Source: Watersipora subatra (lineage: Eukaryota; Bryozoa; Gymnolaemata; Cheilostomatida; Watersiporidae). Taken from it: 64,000 bases of DNA. The stretch covers positions 15,238,108 through 15,302,107 of the forward strand of contig NC_088717.1 in assembly GCF_963576615.1 (NCBI RefSeq), in the 5' to 3' direction. Positions 45,201 through 58,148 of this stretch are shown here, in pieces; the stretch's first letter is position 1; each line of letters starts with the position of its first letter. Below the pieces are notes generated by a model. The model was not told the origin of the DNA. It was given only the letters and a program-made list of their open reading frames with translations, and searched no databases. The position numbers were made by a program, and so were the translations under genes.

Positions 45201-45641
45201 CTAGATTTCAACATTAAACTGTTGCTTTGCTGCATGAATTATATTTTCATAGCTAATTCTATACTAGGTGTTGAACTTGCAAGAACTGGTGTCTTAAACA
45301 GCTGACTGCTGTTCAACATATCAACTGTTTCAGATAACTAGCATTCAATTTAATATATCTATTAAATAAATTGATTTTAAATTAAGTCCTTTTGACACTA
45401 CAAAATTACAAGTGTCAAAATGCACCATGTGATCGCTGACATGACAGGTGTGAAATCTTTGTCTAATAAACAAGCAGCGCAGGGCAGCGTCCTCACATAG
45501 CCCATGTGGTGACTGAGTAGCGAGCAAGGGGCTGTCTAGCAGAGGCTTGCATGTCACTTGAAAATTTATTTATGGGTGGCTCTCTTTTGTTGACAGGAAG
45601 GGTGACTAACCAAAAAACTGTTGAGAGCTGACACTATACTT

Positions 45642-46121
45642 CATGGGTTCCCAACCTTTTTCATTCAGTTCCCGCCTTATGCCTTTTCGTAAATTTGATT
45701 CCCCTTTCCCCACCCCGCACTTTTAACTCACATGACTAAAAACAACCGTTACAAATTATAATCCCATTTTATTGTACATATCTAAACATATAACAAATAG
45801 TATAAATTTTTATACAGCACACATACAACACACAACAATACACGATTTTTGACATGGCAGTGAATTGGTTTATGACTAGGTTAACTTACTGTCTAATATA
45901 AATCTGAATGGATGCGTTCTTATACATCTGGGTTCTGATTAGTAGCTTATTGTTAGCAATTAGTGTTATAGATGAAACCAAAATGTTAAATGATGAAACC
46001 CTAACTCACAGGCACTGCAGCACCTAAATTGAAAATTTATCGAATTAGACACCTCTCTGTTCCCTCTTGTGTATTCGAAATTCCCCCTAGGGGAGAATTT
46101 CTCTCTGGTTGGGAACCCCTG
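45642..46121. mobile_element. hAT-type MITE with perfect 8 bp TSD
   Basis: 480 bp. TSD CTATACTT at 45634-45641 and 46122-46129. Ends CATGGGTTCCCAACC and, from the right, CAGGGGTTCCCAACC. The interior has no ORF of interest. The end sequence resembles hAT/Charlie-type termini. Confidence 0.93.
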
Positions 46122-46129
46122 CTATACTT

Positions 46130-47775
46130 GATCGGAGAGAAACTCAGACTATCCCATCAGCGAACTGGAACCTTTTGGCACTAATCTTGACTGATTTATT
46201 TAGTTCAACGATACTAAGTTTAAGCTCTTAGCTGTTAAACTTCTTAACAAACAGTCAAGGTCAAGGCTAAATGACGAGTAAATAAAAATGTACATTGAAA
46301 TCACCGACTAACTTTGTAATTAATGGAAGTGTTACATAACTAAACATGAAATATAAAAATAAAACCTCCAATATTATCCTAATTGTGGCAATAGACATTG
46401 CAAATTATAATAATATGTATTATGTATGCAGGCTAAGGTAAAGAAACAAATAACTACATAACTTTTAGCTCCTCAAAAACCAGCTCCCCAATATCAGCTC
46501 TATTCGCAATGCTCAAAATCGTTATACTGTCATTTGTTATAAATATCTTATTGAACTAGAAATCAATACGCAACTGCCGCAGTGAGCGCTCCTATGATAT
46601 AAACGCTATGACTTCGGCAATTGGCCTGCACACCTGCACTATTGTATTCTGCGTTGGGCACAATCATCTGTACTGTTGTATTTCACAACAATCCATGAAC
46701 TGAGAACATGATGTCCAGATGGTTCTGGCAACTGGCCTGAAAGAGACTATTTTCTCGAGAAAAAGCTATCAACAATCCTAAAACCCAAATGTCTTGAGTA
46801 CCAACAGAACTTGGGTACAAATGTCGCTGACCGAGCAGAGCATGAACACAACAGCTGTCTGTCTATAAATTGACATGTGCAGCGAGGTCAAAGAAACCTC
46901 ACTTACAGTCTAATTGTCCAAGTCTGGGTGTTTGAATGGGTTAAATGAAACGTGTGGCATTCAATGATCACACAATTCTTATGTAATCAATAACCAGCAA
47001 AAAGTTAGTCCGATGCTCTGCTGGGTGTCGTAAACTATTCAAAGCCATGAATGCCTCGGTCACAGGGTCGATAAATTAAAAAAAATATTGCTTTAGTCAA
47101 GAACAAACAGACATGTTTACATAAACTTCAGGATGCAACTTAGGAAGTTTGAGTTGTCTTTTTTGCGATTGTTCGGTAAAGTGAGTTTTTGTTTTAATAT
47201 GTATTTTTCTTATAACTATTCTTATAAAAAGTATGTTTTGGCAGATCATGACGCCACTATACAAGTTTCATGGAACAATAGTTATTTTTTAATACATTAT
47301 TAACTTTGGTAGGAAAAAACATAAAATTGCATATAGTTTGCAACACTGAACATTAGCCATGCTACAAATTATATTTTGTGAGCAGCTTTTGCTCTTGTCA
47401 AGTACAAGGATACCTTTCCAGCATGTGAAAGACGTCTATACTTAATACGAATCATATTTGTAAACTTTAAGTAATTTTAGCTTCCAATATTTACTCAGCT
47501 ATATTACTCCTTCATGTTGTTATGAAATATCTTAGTTGAATCTTTAACTGTATGCGTAGCTAACTGGCCTTACTTAATCGGAATAAAGATAGTTTCTGAT
47601 AATAAGGCATTTTGGTCAAAGTCGTATAAACCAATTTTGAAAGACATTTATTATTTGTTAGAGATTTTGGTGACAGCCTAAAAATCTATTTACATGAAAA
47701 ATTTCCACGGAACAAAAAAATAAAAAGGAATATTTTAGTAGTAATACTGCATTTTTACACAACGACTCAATATAG
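46130..47775. other. Intergenic, no feature recognised
   Basis: AT-rich DNA without a supported exon, RNA gene or repeat. Confidence 0.45.
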
Positions 47776-47779
47776 GTGT

Positions 47780-48884
47780 CGTGAAACCTCTAATTGAATG
47801 CCACCTCTATTTGAATGCCACCTCTATTTGACGCCACCCTGAGAGAAGGGTTGAAAAATAGAACACCTCTCTAATTGAATGCCACCTATAGTTGCCCGCC
47901 ACGAGACAATCCTTGATCTTTACAAACCCATAATATCAATTGTTCGGTAGAAAGTGTCTACAAAATCTTATTAATAATGAATCGTTTACATCAATAACAA
48001 TTAATTCTCTCGTCAAACTCCAAAGCTTTTCTTTTTTTTTCGTTAAAACTTTGAAAGCAATAGCATAAAAATAATTAATAACGGTCTCAGGCTAACAGTA
48101 GTGCTTTGTTTAATGCGGTCTTGATACTTCGAAGTACATATATATAAAAATCATTTACATTCACGATGGTACAAAGGTTACATTTAGCGAGCAAAACATT
48201 TACGCGTTGCATTTGTGCTAAATGCAACGAGTAAAAGTTTTGCTCTGCCGAAAAATTGTTTGGACGGTAATATCGATTAGTTCAGCAGTACAGAAGAAGA
48301 GTTGAAGTCAGTAGAAACTGTGGACGGTATTGGACAACCAGAAGATGTTCATTTCATCGAAAGCAACAGTCAGAACGCAGCTATCCGAGCAAACGATGGA
48401 AAGATTTTTGTTTTAAAAACATTAATTTTTGTTTTTGAGTGGAATATAAATATGGTTCGTTTGAGCCACTTGTTCATGAATATATATATTTGTAGCATTC
48501 GGTAGATTATCATTATATAACTTATAAATTTGCAGATTCATAGCCTATTATTTGATAGCATCACTGCAGTAATTTGATCTTACAGTTGATTGATGCTCAT
48601 AATTCCTTCTATTGCACATAAAAAGCTAGTTTGTTGATAGCTTTCTCGCATAAGAAGCTATGATTGTTGATAGCTTTCTCTTGAAACTAATTTCTCTCAA
48701 GCCAGTTGCCATCTGTAACCAGTGTGGAAGGTATTGGACAGCCATATTCTTCATCCGTAAAAGGGCTAAATTTATTTTCCCAAAATTCTGACAAGCCATT
48801 TGAAAAATACAACGCCAGCGTTGTAGAAACATGTTGCGTTGTAGTAAAATAGAGCACCATGGCATTCAATTAGAGGTTTTACGG
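47780..48884. mobile_element. Full-length family A element (pogo/Tc1-like, non-autonomous)
   Basis: About 1.1 kb from GTGAAACCTCTAATTGAATG to ATTAGAGGTTTTACGG, with TA next to the right end. Interior segments recur at 44.7, 51.4 and 54.1 kb. It contains short ORFs (48302-48505; minus 48626-48865) but no DDE transposase that I can recognise, so the function of any product is unknown. Confidence 0.8.
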
Positions 48885-51143
48885 TATTTTTTAACAAGGG
48901 TTCTCAACAGTTAGTTTCATATTTCTCTGCTTTTGTTGTCAAATTGCCAAATACACTAATATGAACAACTGTAAAATTTCTGCTATTCACAACATGACTA
49001 CACTTAAAAATTCTACATATGAAGTTAATTTATTCCAAGATCTGCTTCAAATATGTTCAAATAGTCATATGATGAATAAAAAATTCCCATAAGGATACAC
49101 TTTAATTTGTTACAGTCCAAAAACCTAGAATAATGCTTCAAGTAAAAGCTAATTCATTACACAAGGCTGAAAAACTGAATGTAAAAATTTAAATTATACT
49201 CAAAAATGAAATTAGTTTAGTTTTTGTTGAAATGGAAGTTTGATTGTTACTATAAATTACTTGTACGCATTCAGATGTAGAAGCGCTAGTAAAAGTCTGA
49301 GTAATTCATTCAAACTTCAATTAGGTCAAGATTAAAGGTCAAGTTTAAACTGAGCTTATTTAGTTTTTTCATTTTTAGCTTTTGCTAGACTCACACATAC
49401 GGAACTGCGATGCTTCGAAATAATTTAATGTCAAATGTAGAACATTATGTTGAATGTGGAATCCAAGATTTACTCAAACTGTGAATTGCATGTCGGAAAA
49501 TACGTCAGATAAGATGATTTTAAATAGAGGTTTGAATGTATATTGAGGATTGATCTTTGTTATCCAAATCATGATGTCACATCCTGTCTGCTGATATAAG
49601 TCAAATCAATAACTGTAACGGTCACACAGACGATTCGCGAAGGTTGATAGCAACTATTCATGTAGATAATTAAGCCTTGTGTTTCTGCACTTTGCCAGCC
49701 AAATTTATTACTTTGCGATGTTACGGCTTTTTTGGGTACAACTGGATAGATCTTTGGTTTTTATTTTTCTATGAGCAATATTCTTTCGACAGGACTAATC
49801 CTTTAGACTGTATTGATCTAATTTGTGTCAATCACTAATGGCGTGATAGCGGTTCTTTCCCATATTCTGATCAATCTTCCAAGGTATCAACTTTTTATCG
49901 ACACCTTGGAATATTGATGATGGATGAGCTTTCAAATCATGTTGACCTTATTTCTGTCTATCTGCATTGGTGCAATCTTAGTCCACAGATGTATTTTTAT
50001 CAATCTTCTAAGACATCGACCTTTTGTCGATCTGATTTGTGTTGTGAATAGCGGCTCATCATGCCGATTCGAAAGATTCAGCCAATTTTCTCAAGTATCA
50101 ACAAACGAACATTGAAACTTCAAGCGTTTTAGCATGGGTTGACCTAGAACTCTGGTTGAAGTTTAGACTATTTAAAACAAGACTTGCGTATCAAATAGTT
50201 TTACTACGAGTAGCTCTACTTCAGTGTCAAATAGTTTTGTTGCCCCTTCAAGCCAGGCAAGCCTCGTAAGTAAATATTTAGTCGACAACAGGCAATCAAG
50301 CGTGACAGCCCTTCAAGCTTGTAAGGTAAGGCCGAAGGAAAACACGTGCTAGCAACATTTGTCTGATGCATGTACCTGTTACATAGCATTCTTCTATTTA
50401 GCAGCGCAAAACAAACATTTTTAAAGATTTACCTTGGTGCTTTGATTTTCAAAGGTACTTTGACGTTGAGCAATTGAACCTACAAGTTAGTACTGACACA
50501 AAAATAATATAGAAAGAAATGAGTGATGCTCAAATGTGAGTGTGACAAGTAGACACGTTTGTGCAAGTGCCTTAGCTTTCATTCATTCGTGCATTCATTC
50601 ATTTATAGTGTTATTGGATACCTTTCCTTAGTCTGCCATTTCTTTGTCAACACTCTGCTCACTAAAATTATTTTCAAAGAATTTTAGATAAGGAATAATT
50701 TATTGGCTAACACGAACAAGCAGAGCGACCAAACCGGGGTCTACACCGATCAGCAATGTTCTATTATGATATCAGTATCTCATCAGATGATCATTGGAGT
50801 TGTCCACTATTTTCGTTCATAGACTTGATACGGACTGTTCATAAAGAGCTAATAGTTCTCTCATAAGAGCCATGAATTAATGGTTAAACAAGCAGACAGA
50901 ATCTATGTGTTAAAAAGAAACAGAGAAAGCTGTGCCAATTCGCTGTCGATAGCTGCCGCAGACCCTGTCATCCATCATAGAGCGAGCTGGATGTACATCA
51001 GTAAATAGAGAGAGAAAAGCTTCCAAGATGTCAACTCTGTGTTCTACAAAACAAGATCTACATGGATGAATGTCATATGGTGGTCACTAGCTGAGTGGCT
51101 GACAGGTATGAAAAAGTATCTCACTTTGGCTAAACAGTAATTA
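48885..51143. other. Intergenic, no gene recognised
   Basis: No supported exon. 49760-50100 has recurring GATCAATCTTCCAAGGTATC / CAATCTTCTAAGACATCGAC segments that look like an old degenerate repeat. Confidence 0.4.
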
Positions 51144-52114
51144 CTGTAAAACCGCTAATTGAACGCCACCTCTATTTGAATGCTACCTCTATTTGAACGA
51201 CACCTCTATTTGAACGCCACCTCTATTTGACCGCCACCCTGAGAGAAGGGTTGAAAAATAGAACACCACTCTAATTGAACGCCATCTATAATAGTTGCCC
51301 GCCACTTGACAATCCTTGATCTTTACAAACCCATAATATCAATTGAACAGTAAAAAAGTGTCTACAAAATCTTATTAATAATGAATCGTTTACATCAATA
51401 ACAATTAATTCTCTCGTCAAACTCCAAAGCTTTTCTTTTTTTTCGTTAAAACTTTGAAAGCAACAGCATAGAAATAATTAATAACTGTGTCAGGCTAAAT
51501 GTAGTTCCTTGTTTAACGCGGTCTTGACTAGGGATGGCATTTGTTGTTTGAAAAGGTGTTATCGACTATCGTTGGAGTTGTTCCACCGATAGCGATAGTA
51601 TCGAATTATCAATGAGCAGACAGAGTTCACCAATAGTTATCGAGTGACTTGGCAGTTGGTAAAACTATCGAATTATCGCGCCTGAAAAGATCGAGGATTG
51701 TGGGAAGGAATAGGAAAAGGTGTTCGAGTTATCAGAGCGTTCAAGTTATCAGAGCACTGTCACAAGTCCATGTATTTATCAATAAATACAGTGAAACATG
51801 GATAACTCGCCCTCGGATATAGCGAACACATGGTTAACTCGACTGGATTTGCTTGGTCCGTTCCCACGCAATGATAAATGGCTCTATATAACTCGAACTC
51901 AACACTGTTAATTCGAACTGTTTTTTGCCCAACGGCTACCGAAACGGTTGCTATCGCTTTAGAAAATCACTTTATTTCAAGCCATAGAGGTAAACCTCAA
52001 CTTTTCGTAATTCATAAGCGTCGTTACTACCTCCATCGGCAAAATATTTTTGTCAACGACTGTTCTAAAGGTTTGGTGAAATTTGATTTATACGTACTAC
52101 TATACGATGAATAG

Positions 52115-52240
52115 CACGGGCTAGCCGGGTCACGGGCGCAAGGATTTTCGCCATGCACATACAAAACAAAAACAGCATGTTGTTTTTGTTTTGCATTTGC
52201 ATGGCGAAAATCCTTGAGTGCGTGACCCGGCTAGCCCGTG
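52115..52240. mobile_element. Snapback MITE, near-perfect 126 bp hairpin, 8 bp TSD
   Basis: CACGGGCTAGCCGGGTCACG ... CGTGACCCGGCTAGCCCGTG. The arms are complementary almost throughout, with a very short centre (AACAGCATGTTGTT). Flanked by ATGAATAG on both sides (52107-52114 and 52241-52248). Confidence 0.93.
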
Positions 52241-52379
52241 ATGAATAGTTTTCCGACGTGGATTCCGAGTTGAATCAACGTCGGAATGTTGAATGTTTAA
52301 AACGTCTTAAAAATTGTAATTAAACGTATACGTTGTCTTAGATAAAAAAAACTATTCATCGTTTGACCTAAACACAGAA

Positions 52380-53545
52380 TACGTGTGTACATTCAATAAG
52401 TATCCATTCAAAAAACGTTAATGATATACAATGTAACCTCGTAAAACTTTTAATTGAACTGCCTCGGAGTGTTGCTCTTAACGAATGCCAGGTAAAGTAA
52501 GGTAATCTTTGGATAAACTTCAAGAAAAATCGGCAAAATTGATCGTGGGTAAAACCAATGATATACAGCTCAAAAGGATAGCCGACGGCTATCACATGGG
52601 CGGGGTTTAATGATGGAGCTCTATTAGGATTGTGCTAGCCTGGGTTTTGAAGCAAACACAACACTCGCGGGGCGGTCGCGTTGCCTTGTTAGGTTTTAGA
52701 AAACACGAATCGCTGTTATCGTTTCATTAGCTTATTCAGCCAGTAGACCCCGCGGGTCACAATAGCAAACATTGAATTTCTGCAATGTAGGGGTAATACC
52801 TAACCAAAATAATGTATCTATTCAAAATAAAACATTTCAAATTACCTACTTTTAGTAATTTTAAAATTAGTAAAGGTCGTAGTATATGCCTAAAGTTGAA
52901 TATAATTACCCGAACAACGGCATTTTTTTTCTAGTTTTTGATTAATATTTTGCCACCCCTAATATAAAATGACAAAGTCTTTCATCGGTTTCACATTGTT
53001 TTACCTTGCCAATAAGATGGGACAGCAGGCAAAGCTGTGCAGTGTAGTTTTCATACTCAAAATCTAAATGCAAAACCGAATTTGAGCTATTTTACGATTG
53101 TGACTATTAATATCACGAATGCTTGTGAATGGCAACTGACTGATCATAACGGTGACAATATTGGGATACTATATTTATTTGACAACAAAATGAATTTAAC
53201 AGATAAGTAAAATAACCACTATAGTTCATAATATTCGTAAATTTACAAGGTGCTTTATTCAGCATATTTGTTTGTTCGGGTGCCGTGTTCGGGTTAATCC
53301 CAACAGAGCTTCATCATTAAACCCCGCCCATATGAGCGCCGTCGGCTATCCTTTGGGGCTGTATATCATTGGTAAAACGCTCAAAAGAAAAAGATGTCTT
53401 TTCTTTTGAGCATTTCAGCAACGATCAAGTTTTGCCAATGTCAATCTAAAAAACGTCCTGGCAATAACATCACCTCAAACAACAAACCAATCTCAAGTGA
53501 TAGAAAAATCTCTATATTTTTTGATAAAAAACGTTTCAAACTTTA
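52380..53545. mobile_element. Foldback element copy F3, interrupted
   Basis: The right arm 53385-53540 (TTGAGCATTTCAGCAACGAT, CAAGTTTTGCCAATG, CCTGGCAATAACATCACCTC) is clear. A degraded left arm ends AAAATTGATCGTGG at 52548. The family junction is split by the element at 52556-53371. Confidence 0.6.
52556..53371. mobile_element. 816 bp inverted-repeat element with 7 bp TSD
   Basis: TSD GTAAAAC at 52549-52555 and 53372-53378. Ends are CAATGATATACAGC on both sides, with inverted similarity for about 75 bp (AAGGATAGCCGACGG, GGGCGGGGTTTAATGATG). Removing it rejoins foldback F3 sequence (GATCGTGG-GTAAAAC-GCTCAAAAG). Superfamily not assigned. Confidence 0.9.
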
Positions 53546-54356
53546 CATTAGAAGCATTTAATTTGAAACAAGTCATTTGTGCTTTTGATTTATATTATAG
53601 TTTGTATATGTTCATGTATCTACTAATAAATAAGTAAATACATGGACTTGTGACAGTGCTCTGATAACTTGAACACTCTGATAATTCGAACACTTTTGCT
53701 CGGTCCATTGAAGTTTGAGTTATCCGAGTTTCACTGTAAATGTACAAACTATATATAAATCAAACGCATAGATGGCTTGTTGCAAATTAAAAAGCTTCTA
53801 GTGTGAAGTTTAAAAAAAATTTCATCAGAAAGTAACTGAGTGCAATGAGTTTTTATGCGACATTGGTAAATATAGATATAAAATAAAAAGATGTCTTCAA
53901 ATTTAGAATGAAATAAAAATTGAATGCTCGAACAAATTGCAAAACAGTACATAGGCTATAATATCATCATAGGTTAATTGCAAGCAATAGATATCAACTG
54001 GTAAAAATATTTCTTGGTTTTTCAATGCATAGTTATTAAAAGATCTTTGACAAGATGGAGGTAAGTTAGCAGATTTATTGCATCCTAAAGATTTAATATC
54101 GCTCCACCGAAAAAAGGTGGCAAAATATAGGCGACATTTTCTGCACCCGTAAAAGGGCTACATTCAACTTTCCGACATTCTGACGAGCCATTCGAGAAAT
54201 ACGTCAGCCTCCATTTGAACGCCACCTTCTATTGACCGCCATTATAGAGGGGTTAAAAAATAGAGCGCTATGGCGTTCATTTAGAGGTTTTACGGTCCAT
54301 AGAATGTATATATACTCGCTAGATATGTGCTACTTCCAGACTGATTTCAATGCAAT

Positions 54357-57097
54357 GTAGATTCTAACAAAAAGTATCAAATTTTTTTATCTTTTGCGAA
54401 TTTTTGTGATGTTTGTGGCCATCTGACCGCCAGGATGTTTTTAGATTAAAATAAAAAAAAACTTAAATCATGGTTAAAAAGCTCAGATCAAGCGAAAGTG
54501 CAACTATGATGTCCATAGTTGAGAAGAAACCAACAAAATAGAGACACACAAAGCTGCAACTTGAACACAAGAGTCAATATCAACTGTAGCAACTAGTGAT
54601 GTCATATCAACTGTAGCAACTAGTGATGTCATATCAACTGTAGCAACTAGTGATGTCATATCAACTATAGCAACTAGTGATGTCATATCAACTGTAGCAA
54701 CTAGTGATGTCATATCAATTGTAGCAACTAGTGATGTCATATCAACTGTAGCAACTAGTGATGTCATATCAACTGTAGCAACTAGTGATGTCATATCAAC
54801 TGTAGCAACTAGTGATGTCATATCAACTGTAGCAACTAGTGATGTCATATCAACTGTAGCAACTAGTGATGTCATATCAACTGTAGCAACTAGTGATGTC
54901 ATATCAACTGTAGCAACTAGTGATGTCATATCAACTGTAGCAACTAGTGATGTCATATCAACTGTAGCAACTAGTGATGTCATATCAACTGTAGCAACTA
55001 GTGATGTCATATCAACTGTAGCAACTAGTGATGTCATATCAACTGTAGCAACTAGTGATGTCATATCAACTGTAGCAACTAGTGATGTCATATCAACTGT
55101 AGCAACTAGTGATGTCATATCAACTATAGCAACTAGTGATGTCATATCAACTGTAGCAACTAGTGATGTCATATCAACTATAGCAACTAGTGATGTCATA
55201 TCAACTGTAGCAACTAGTGATGTCATATCAACTGTAGCAACTAGTGATGTCATATCAACTGTAGCAACTAGTGATGTCATATCAACTGTAGCAACTAGTG
55301 ATGTCATATCAACTGTAGCAACTAGTGATGTCATATCAACTATAGCAACTAGTGATGTCATATCAACTGTAGCAACTAGTGATGTCATATCAACTATAGC
55401 AACTAGTGATGTCATATCAACTGTAGCAACTAGTGATGTCATATCAACTATAGCAACTAGTGATGTCATATCAACTGTAGCAACTAGTGATGTCATATCA
55501 ACTATAGCAACTAGTGATGTCATATCAACTGTAGCAACTAGTGATGTCATATCAACTGTAGCAACTAGTGATGTCATATCAACTGTAGCAACTAGTGATG
55601 TCATATCAACTGTAGCAACTAGTGATGTCATATCAACTGTAGCAACTAGTGATGTCATATCAACTATAGCAACTAGTGATGTCATATCAACTGTAGCAAC
55701 TAGTGATGTCATATCAACTGTAGCAACTAGTGATGTCATATCAACTGTAGCAACTAGTGATGTCATATCAACTGTAGCAACTAGTGATGTCATATCAACT
55801 GTAGCAACTAGTGATGTCATATCAACTATAGCAACTAGTGATGTCATATCAACTGTAGCAACTAGTGATGTCATATCAACTGTAGCAACTAGTGATGTCA
55901 TATCAACTGTAGCAACTAGTGATGTCATATCAACTATAGCAACTAGTGATGTCATATCAACTGTAGCAACTAGTGATGTCATATCAACTATAGCAACTAG
56001 TGATGTCATATCAACTATAGCAACTAGTGATGTCATATCAACTGTAGCAACTAGTGATGTCATATCAACTATAGCAACTAGTGATGTCATATCAACTGTA
56101 GCAACTAGTGATGTCATATCAACTGTAGCAACTAGTGATGTCATATCAACTGTAGCAACTAGTGATGTCATATCAACTGTAGCAACTAGTGATGTCATAT
56201 CAACTATAGCAACTAGTGATGTCATATCAACTGTAGCAACTAATGATGTCATATCAACTGTAGCAACTAGTGATGTCATATCAACTGTAGCAACTAGTGA
56301 TGTCATATCAACTGTAGCAACTAGTGATGTCATATCAACTGTAGCAACTAGTGATGTCATATCAACTATAGCAACTAGTGATGTCATATCAACTATAGCA
56401 ACTAGTGATGTCATATCAACTATAGCAACTAGTGATGTCATATCAACTGTAGCAACTAGTGATGTCATATCAACTGTAGCAACTAGTGATGTCATATCAA
56501 CTGTAGCAACTAGTGATGTCATATCAACTATAGCAACTAGTGATGTCATATCAACTGTAGCAACTAGTGATGTCATATCAACTGTAGCAACTAGTGATGT
56601 CATATCAACTGTAGCAACTAGTGATGTCATATCAACTGTAGCAACTAGTGATATCATATCAACTGTAGCAACTAGTGATGTCATATCAACTGTAGCAACT
56701 AGTGATGTCATATCAACTGTAGCAACTAGTGATGTCATATCAACTGTAGCAACTAGTGATGTCATATCAACTGTAGCAACTAGTGATGTCATATCAACTG
56801 TAGCAACTAGTGATATCATATCAACTGTAGCAACTAGTGATGTCATATCAACTGTAGCAACTAGTGATATCATATCAACTGTAGCAACTAGTGATGTCAT
56901 ATCAACTGTAGCAACTAGTCATGTCATATCAACTGTAGCAACTAGTCATGTCATTTCACACGTACTTTTCTTCTGAGCATTTTTCCTGTGATCAAGTTTT
57001 GTTTTAAGTCTTGAAACATCCTGGCAGTCAGATCACCTCAAACATCAAAAACAATCGCAAATGCTAGAAAAATACCGATACTTTCTCATAGAATCTA
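54357..57097. mobile_element. Foldback element F4 carrying an 88-copy minisatellite
   Basis: The left arm 54357-54500 (GTAGATTCTAAC, TTTTGCGAATTTTTGTGATG, CATCTGACCGCCAGGATG, GCTCAG) and the right arm 56960-57097 (GAGCATTTTTCCTGTGATCA, CCTGGCAGTCAGATCACCTC, CAATCGCAAATGCTAGAAAA) are inverted copies in the same topology as F1 and F2. The centre is almost entirely the 27 bp array. Confidence 0.82.
54577..56952. repeat. 27 bp minisatellite, exactly 88 units
   Basis: Unit ATATCAACTGTAGCAACTAG TGATGTC; 54577-56952 is 2376 bp, or 88 x 27. The variation is nearly all one transition (CTGTAGC versus CTATAGC), plus rare GATATC and AGTCATG changes at the right end. On the minus strand the 9-codon unit MTSLVATVD has no stop, producing a 798-codon ORF that is an array artefact. 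Confidence 0.98.
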
Positions 57098-57119
57098 CTA
57101 AAATTTTATGCAAATTGTG

Positions 57120-58115
57120 TCATGATCACAGAAACCATGGTTAAGTCGAGATTATAAGATTTAGAGTTATCTGCATTTACAGAAGGAGAAAATTCTCACA
57201 ATTATTTTGCAAAAAAAATTTGATTCTAGCTTAATTACAACAGATTTTATGGTCAATAAACTGAATGCATGTTTACCATCAGTGCGAAAACCTAGTTCCG
57301 AGAAAACTGGTGTTAAAGTCTGAGAAACGAAAACCGATGCACAGTTTTGTTTGCATTTCAAAACGTCATAGCAACCAATATTAAAAGGTTGTGATATTTA
57401 TCTAGATATCTGTCTTTATATCAAAAAAATTATGCTGAATTTAAAAATGTAAACAGATTTTGGCTGGTTGTCATAGAAATGGCTGTATATCTATAAGAAA
57501 ATGTATCACCTAATTTTGCAGATATTAAAAGCGGCTTGGCAGTGCCGCGATATTGAGCACAACCGTAGTACGATCAACAAAATGTTAAAAAAAATAATAA
57601 CAGTAACATATTGCACATCATTGGTCACTCTATACTTTGATCTTGCAAATTCGAATAATTTTTCTTATAATCAAATCTTATAAAATCGAATAATTATTCT
57701 TATAATTAAATATTGTAAAAATCTTATATGATTGGTTAGGAATATATCATAGTCATTCCCTTTACTTACACTGCTTTTGGCATCAGTTGGAATACCAAAG
57801 TACTCATTATAAGTGTCCAAAATGTCAGAATTATCCTTCAAATCGGCAAAAAAGAAACAATTACGTTTTTCGGACACCATTTTTCAGTACTTCCTGTTTA
57901 GCATAGCAACGGTTTTAAGGGGTTTTTCCGAGGTTTTAAGACATTTATTATCTAAACTGACTTCAGATTCAAAAAGATCACTCTTTGATTGGTCCAGAAG
58001 CACGTGATACCAAAATCCTTACCAAAAATATAAATTCAGTTAGTGCAACTTTAAAGTCGAATAACTCAACTTCGTGATTTGCGACATAACCATGGTTTCT
58101 GTGACCGCGACCCAA
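57120..58115. mobile_element. Second inverted-repeat element next to F4
   Basis: GATCACAGAAACCATGGTTA and AGTCGAG...GAGTTATC at 57121-57171 are inverted at about 58058-58110 (TAACCATGGTTTCTGTGACC). The interior (57180-58050) has no recognised coding region. Confidence 0.65.
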
Positions 58116-58148
58116 TTCATCTGTAAAGATGAACCTACACAAATTCTT

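Larger units (their letters stand above)
51715..53740. mobile_element. pogo/Tigger-like composite with long inverted ends
   Basis: Near 51720-51785: GTTCGAGTTATCAGAGCGTT, CAAGTTATCAGAGCACTGTC, ACAAGTCCATGTATTTAT. The exact inverse order occurs at 53640-53740, ending GAGTTATCCGAGTTTCACTG. ACAGTGAAAC...GGATAACTCG ends are typical of the pogo/Tigger group. An ORF at 51878-52114 is unrecognised; no complete transposase. Confidence 0.7.
51144..54295. mobile_element. Family A element split by nested insertions
   Basis: The left part 51144-51535 (CTGTAAAACCGCTAATTGAA, through TTTAACGCGGTCTTGACTA) and the right part about 54115-54295 (CACCCGTAAAAGGGCTACAT ... GAGGTTTTACGG) together match the intact element at 47780-48884. 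The approximately 2.6 kb between them is made of other transposons listed below. Confidence 0.75.

Noticed and set aside
45014..45235. ORF of IYIYIYIY and similar ORFs on TA tracts (16333, 1814)
   Set aside because: Microsatellite translation only.
54504..56900. 798-codon minus-strand ORF of repeated MTSLVATVD
   Set aside because: It is an artefact of the 27 bp array (unit divisible by three and stop-free in that frame); no start context, splice signals or domain.
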